From Streptomyces sp. NBC_00353 (lineage in GTDB: Bacteria > Actinomycetota > Actinomycetes > Streptomycetales > Streptomycetaceae), in contig NZ_CP107985.1 in the NCBI RefSeq assembly GCF_036108815.1, forward strand, positions 4,960,001 to 5,024,000: a stretch of 64,000 bases of DNA, given 5' to 3'. A program made the position numbers and the translations under genes. The notes beneath the pieces were generated by a model, which searched no databases, was not told where the DNA came from, and saw only the letters and a program-made list of their open reading frames with translations. This document shows positions 60,892-64,000 of the stretch, in pieces; position 1 is the first letter of the stretch; each line of letters opens with the position of its first letter.

Positions 60892-61020
60892 TTAGGGGGT
60901 GCCGCTGCCCTGCCGATTGCCACCCGTGAACTGGCCCACCATCATCACGATGAGGCCGGCCAGCAGAATCGCGCCGCCGGTCAGGTTGCCCCACTGCCGG
61001 GTGTCGGAGTCGCTGATCAC
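60892..61020 (-). CDS. Possible small membrane protein, 42 residues
   Basis: From GTG 61020 it reads VISDSDTRQWGNLTGGAILL and then LAGLIVMMVGQFTGGN, one membrane helix with hydrophilic ends. No strong ribosome site is visible, so the call rests on the plausible membrane topology. It falls in the remnant-rich gap 60520-61368, which otherwise holds only the integrase fragment at 61193. Could be a chance open frame. Confidence 0.4.
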   Translation of the reverse strand: MISDSDTRQWGNLTGGAILLAGLIVMMVGQFTGGNRQGSGTP

Positions 61021-61192
61021 TGGCGTACGACGACGGCAGCATCGACTGTTGGTCAGCCTACGACGATCTGTACGAGGCACTCCGCGGTCTGTAGCGGCAT
61101 GCGGGCTGAGCACACCAGGCGCCCTGGCTCATGACCGGCCCGGGCCGTCTCAGGGCTGTCGGAGGGTGCTCAACGACGACCAACGCTGAATT

Positions 61193-61282
61193 CCTCTGCC
61201 GCTCAAGATCCGAGTGCTGATACATCACCGCGGCCCGCTCCGAGGAGTGGCCGGCGCGCGCCATCGTGTCCTTGAACGTGGC
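61193..61282 (-). pseudogene. C-terminal fragment of a second integrase
   Basis: The minus-strand frame reads TFKDTMARAGHSSERAAVMY, then QHSDLERQR, which is the final catalytic segment (GH box and catalytic Tyr) of an actinobacterial tyrosine recombinase. Only about 30 residues remain; the rest of the gene is missing on both sides. It is different in sequence from the remnant at 59597, so two elements have been lost here. Confidence 0.7.
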
Positions 61283-61368
61283 ACTCGGCTGTATCGCATC
61301 CCCTGAGGAAGATGTGTCCCAAGGCCCGGCGCGTCATCGGATGCGCCGGGCCTTGGGGGCGGGCGGCC

Positions 61369-63381
61369 TCAGCTGGTGAAGGTGAAGTACTTCCAGGAGC
61401 CGTGCGTGGTCGAGTTCACGGTGTCGCCCGAGGAGTCGTTGATGTAGGACGACCGCACGCGCATCGAGTAGCCGGTCTGGTGCGTGCCGCCCAGTTCCAC
61501 CACCGACTTGCCCGTGGAGTCGAGCTTGAAGTACTGGGACCCCGCCGACCGCCAGGCGCCGTCGTAGTAGATCTGGAACTGCAGCCTCTGCGAGCGGCCG
61601 GGGTAGGCCGTCATCGTGGTCGTGAGGAGCGGATTGGTCGTCTTCCGGAAGTAGTACTTGGTGTGCCCGCTGACCGTGGCCGTCTTGTAGTAGCGGCTAA
61701 GGCTCAGCGACACCTTGGCCTTCGCGCCCACCCAGCTCGTGGCCGTCTTCGGGGCGGTCCGCGCGTCGCCGGAGAAGGACGCGCTCACCGTGGTGTCGCG
61801 CTTCAGGGTCAAGGTGACCGACAGGCTGCCCTCGCTGTTGACCGTGCCGGTCTTGACCAGGTACTTGCCCTTGCCGTCGCCCGCGGTGTCCGCGTAGAGC
61901 GAGAGCGTCCGGTTCTTGTACGTCGTGCCGAGGTGGGCGGTGAACGTCACGTTGCTGACGTAGGCGTAGACGTTGCCGTTCTTGTTCACTGTCAGGGTCG
62001 TGGAGTTCCGGGAGACCTCGACCGTGTCGGAGGCGGAGGCAGTCGTGCGATCGGCGTCGCCGGCATACGAGATCTTGTACGTGACCTTGCCGCCCGCGGG
62101 CGGGGTGTCGGTGAAGGAGAAGGTCCCGTCCGCCTTCACCGTCGCGGCCGGGAGCGCCTTGCCGTTCGGGGACTCCAGGTCCGTCCGGGTGACCGCGACG
62201 GTGGTCCCCCCGGGCAGCCCGAGCGTGTTCGTGACCTTGCCGGAGACGGTCAGCGACTTGGCACGGTCGGCCGTCGCCGGGGCGTTCACCGTGATGGTGG
62301 TGACGGCCTTGCTGGGGTCGGTGACGACGCGCAGGCGGTACTTGTTGATGAGGTCGTGTGTGACCGCGAAGAGCCGGCTGCTGTCGGGCGCGAAAGCGAG
62401 GTCGCCGTGGTCGAGCAGGGTCTCTTGGGCGATTCCATTCTGGTAGTCGGTGAAGTTGGCGGTCCGCCTCGGGGTCGTGCTACCCGGCTTGTAGATGGAC
62501 ACATGGGGCCGGTTGAAGGAGGCGTAAGTGTCGGTGCCCCCCGCGACGAGGCCGTCCGGCGCGACATCCACCGACCGTTGTTCCCAGTAGCTGCTCGGAT
62601 ACCTGATGGTCTCTGACAGGTCTGAGGTCCGAAAGACCTGCTGGAATTCGCCTGCTGTGGTGGCCACCACGAGCTCTGTGCCATCCGGGGTGAGCGCCAG
62701 GTCCTCCGCGGTGTTGCCGATGGCCGCGTCCTGCCCGCCGAGGAACGCGGTCCGGCTGGCCGTGCCGGACGACACGTCATAGATGCCGAGGGTGAAGTAG
62801 TACTGGCGCGAGCCGGCCGCCAGGGTGTCGGGAGCGCCGGGTGCCGAGTCCAGCAGGGGAGCGTCCTTCCACGTCCCCTCGGCCTCCTGGGCGAGGGAAA
62901 CCTGCGGCTGCCCGCCGGACAGGTCGAGTGAGCCGATGTTGCCGTGGCCGACGCTGCCATAGCCGAACCAGAGTTTGCCGCCCGCGAGCGCCAGGTGCTG
63001 CGGATCTGTGCCGTCACCCGTCGCGTACCGCCCGGCCTCGGTGAGCGTCGCCGTGTCGATGGCCACGATCTCGTCAGCTCCCGGCACGGCGACGTAGACC
63101 GTTGCCGAGTCGGCGGAAAGCTCCAGGCCGTCAGCCTGCGGCAGCGAGGTGATCGTCCCGATGACGGTGCCGTTGTAGTCGGTGGCGACGACCTTGCCTC
63201 CCGACGGGTCACTGATGAAGACCCGCTGGTGAACGCCGTCCACGATGATGTCGCCGCTGGACGTGATGGGCAGCGCGGCGCTGCTGTCGGCGACAGCAGC
63301 GCCCGCCGCCGACCCGATCAGGGCGACAGAACCGAGAGTGACCGCGAGCGCTGTTACGGCCGAAATGCTGCGCACACGCAC
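61369..63381 (-). CDS. Large secreted beta-propeller and Ig-like repeat protein
   Basis: About 670 residues from GTG 63381 (VRVRSISAVTALAVTLGSVA), preceded by GGGGG; an upstream GTG at 63417 is possible. Signal peptide ending near AVA. The first half is a YncE-like propeller (RVFISDPSGGKVVATDYNG, LELSADSATVYVAVPGADEI, LALTPDGTELVVATTAG, LAFAPDSSRLFAVTHD). From about residue 360, Ig-like modules follow (SLTVSGKVTNTLGLPGGTTV, SFTDTPPAGGKVTYKISYAG, TVEVSRNSTTLTVNKNGN). The C terminus is Tyr-rich and Ser-rich (GSWKYFTFTS). It is probably a surface or extracellular binding protein. No catalytic motif is visible. Confidence 0.82.
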   Translation of the reverse strand: MRVRSISAVTALAVTLGSVALIGSAAGAAVADSSAALPITSSGDIIVDGVHQRVFISDPSGGKVVATDYNGTVIGTITSLPQADGLELSADSATVYVAVPGADEIVAIDTATLTEAGRYATGDGTDPQHLALAGGKLWFGYGSVGHGNIGSLDLSGGQPQVSLAQEAEGTWKDAPLLDSAPGAPDTLAAGSRQYYFTLGIYDVSSGTASRTAFLGGQDAAIGNTAEDLALTPDGTELVVATTAGEFQQVFRTSDLSETIRYPSSYWEQRSVDVAPDGLVAGGTDTYASFNRPHVSIYKPGSTTPRRTANFTDYQNGIAQETLLDHGDLAFAPDSSRLFAVTHDLINKYRLRVVTDPSKAVTTITVNAPATADRAKSLTVSGKVTNTLGLPGGTTVAVTRTDLESPNGKALPAATVKADGTFSFTDTPPAGGKVTYKISYAGDADRTTASASDTVEVSRNSTTLTVNKNGNVYAYVSNVTFTAHLGTTYKNRTLSLYADTAGDGKGKYLVKTGTVNSEGSLSVTLTLKRDTTVSASFSGDARTAPKTATSWVGAKAKVSLSLSRYYKTATVSGHTKYYFRKTTNPLLTTTMTAYPGRSQRLQFQIYYDGAWRSAGSQYFKLDSTGKSVVELGGTHQTGYSMRVRSSYINDSSGDTVNSTTHGSWKYFTFTS

Positions 63382-63739
63382 AGTGATGCAACCCCCACTA
63401 GGAAGACAGTTGCCCACAAGACCCCTGGAGCCCCTTCAGGGTTGTACGGCACACCTGCGCAAGTTTCCGCAGGTCCTACTGGATGCCGCCCAGGAGCCGA
63501 GCACCTTCCTACGGCAGGCGCGCACTCGGTATGACTCGGTCCAACGGTGGTGAGTGTCCAACTGCGTGACAACGCTGGCGAACAGCCCCAGACAAGCACG
63601 GACGGTGGCGGACCATCGCAGCAGGTCAGCGGCACACTCGCCCCTACTTGAGCCCCCTTCGGGTTGCTTCGGGACGAAGAGGTCGCCATCGAAAGAGGCC
63701 CCCTCCAGGCGGCCTGTTTGTCGCGTGCATCCTGGCAGC

Positions 63740-64000
63740 ATGACGAATCCCGGCGGCCCGTACGTCAAGGTGCACTTCCGGCTTGAGATAGAGGACGACT
63801 GACCTCCGGCATCGGTGGAGAGCTTGTGGGCGATCGACCAGGGTGACGGCACCGTGCAGCTCGACAACATCCCCTGGTTCATCCGAGGCATCGCCCGCGG
63901 CGACGTCGTGGTCACGGAGCCCGACGAGGAAGGCGTGCGATGGGCCGGCGAGGTGGTTCGGCGTTCGGAGAACTGCACCATCCGCCTCATCGTGTTCCGT
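63740..64000 (+). pseudogene. DUF4265-like gene with an in-frame TGA (right edge partial)
   Basis: ATG 63740 opens MTNPGGPYVKVHFRLEIEDD and then meets TGA at 63800-63802. The same frame continues open to the edge of the window with PPASVESLWAIDQGDGTVQL and DNIPWFIRGIARGDVVVTEP, then WAGEVVRRSENCTIRLIVF, as in DUF4265 proteins. A Trp (TGG) would be expected where the TGA stands, so a single base change has stopped the gene. A restart at GTG 63815 is conceivable but would lack the first strand. Otherwise the gene would be whole. Confidence 0.65.

Noticed and set aside
61312..62616. A long plus-strand frame opposite the secreted propeller/Ig-like gene
   Set aside because: Arg/Gly/Val-rich antisense shadow. 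The minus strand has a signal peptide and repeat modules.
63540..63640. A possible third copy of the 129-base repeat (CCAACTG... near 63560)
   Set aside because: Similarity is limited to a short start and scattered bases, too weak to claim without an alignment.

Overview
The window is high-GC actinobacterial DNA with strong G/C third-position bias, and it is almost certainly from a Streptomyces chromosome. The evidence is an hbpS-senS-senR haem-sensing locus, the multiple-sugar ABC ATPase msiK, a carD / phoP-phoR / phoU block, actinobacterial-type gpmA, and several secreted proteins. Housekeeping gene order at both ends frames an accessory middle section of about 30 kb (12.0-42.3 kb).

Region 1 (1-11.9 kb) is mostly conserved chromosome. 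It holds a truncated M1 aminopeptidase lipoprotein, an ankyrin protein, haem-binding HbpS divergent from the SenS/SenR two-component system, a pentapeptide-repeat protein, two FAD oxidoreductases, a quinone oxidoreductase-like MDR protein, a GNAT acetyltransferase, an APH-type kinase and a rhomboid-like membrane protein.

Region 2 (12.0-34.4 kb) is a type VII secretion (ESX/T7SS) island carrying two polymorphic-toxin cassettes. Each cassette has two small Esx-like proteins, a DUF6507-like protein and a large effector. The two sets of coding sequences are almost identical, but the spacers between them are unrelated. The effectors share an N-terminal trafficking half and differ completely at the C terminus. 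Effector 1 ends in an ADP-ribosyltransferase domain and is followed by three paralogous small proteins (candidate immunity proteins). Effector 2 ends in a putative PD-(D/E)xK-like nuclease domain and is followed by three Imm49-family proteins, an Imm49 scar and a frameshifted YwqK/MORN-type gene. The secretion core follows: a small membrane protein, EccD, a MinD-like ATPase with a Pro/Gln-rich arm, a three-ATPase EccC and a DUF6177-like protein. EccB, EccE and mycosin are not in the window.

Region 3 (34.5-42.3 kb) carries secreted proteins (phytase-like esterase, beta-helix protein, seven-repeat YVTN propeller, Ig-like protein) and the remains of an integrative element next to tRNA-Thr(UGU): a methyltransferase fragment, a broken excisionase, a truncated integrase and an iteron-like repeat cluster.

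Region 4 (42.7-59.5 kb) is core genome: msiK, a nucleotidyltransferase, a DoxX-like protein, rlmB, cysS, a PPOX protein, ispD-ispF, carD, a DUF461-like lipoprotein, phoR-phoP divergent from phoU across a PHO box, a 46-residue Cys-rich metallothionein-like peptide behind an unusual GTCGTACG array, an MFS transporter and gpmA.

Region 5 (59.6-64 kb) is another recombination scar. It has two integrase remnants, two small ORFs, a large secreted propeller/Ig-like protein, and a DUF4265-like gene interrupted by an in-frame TGA at the right edge.
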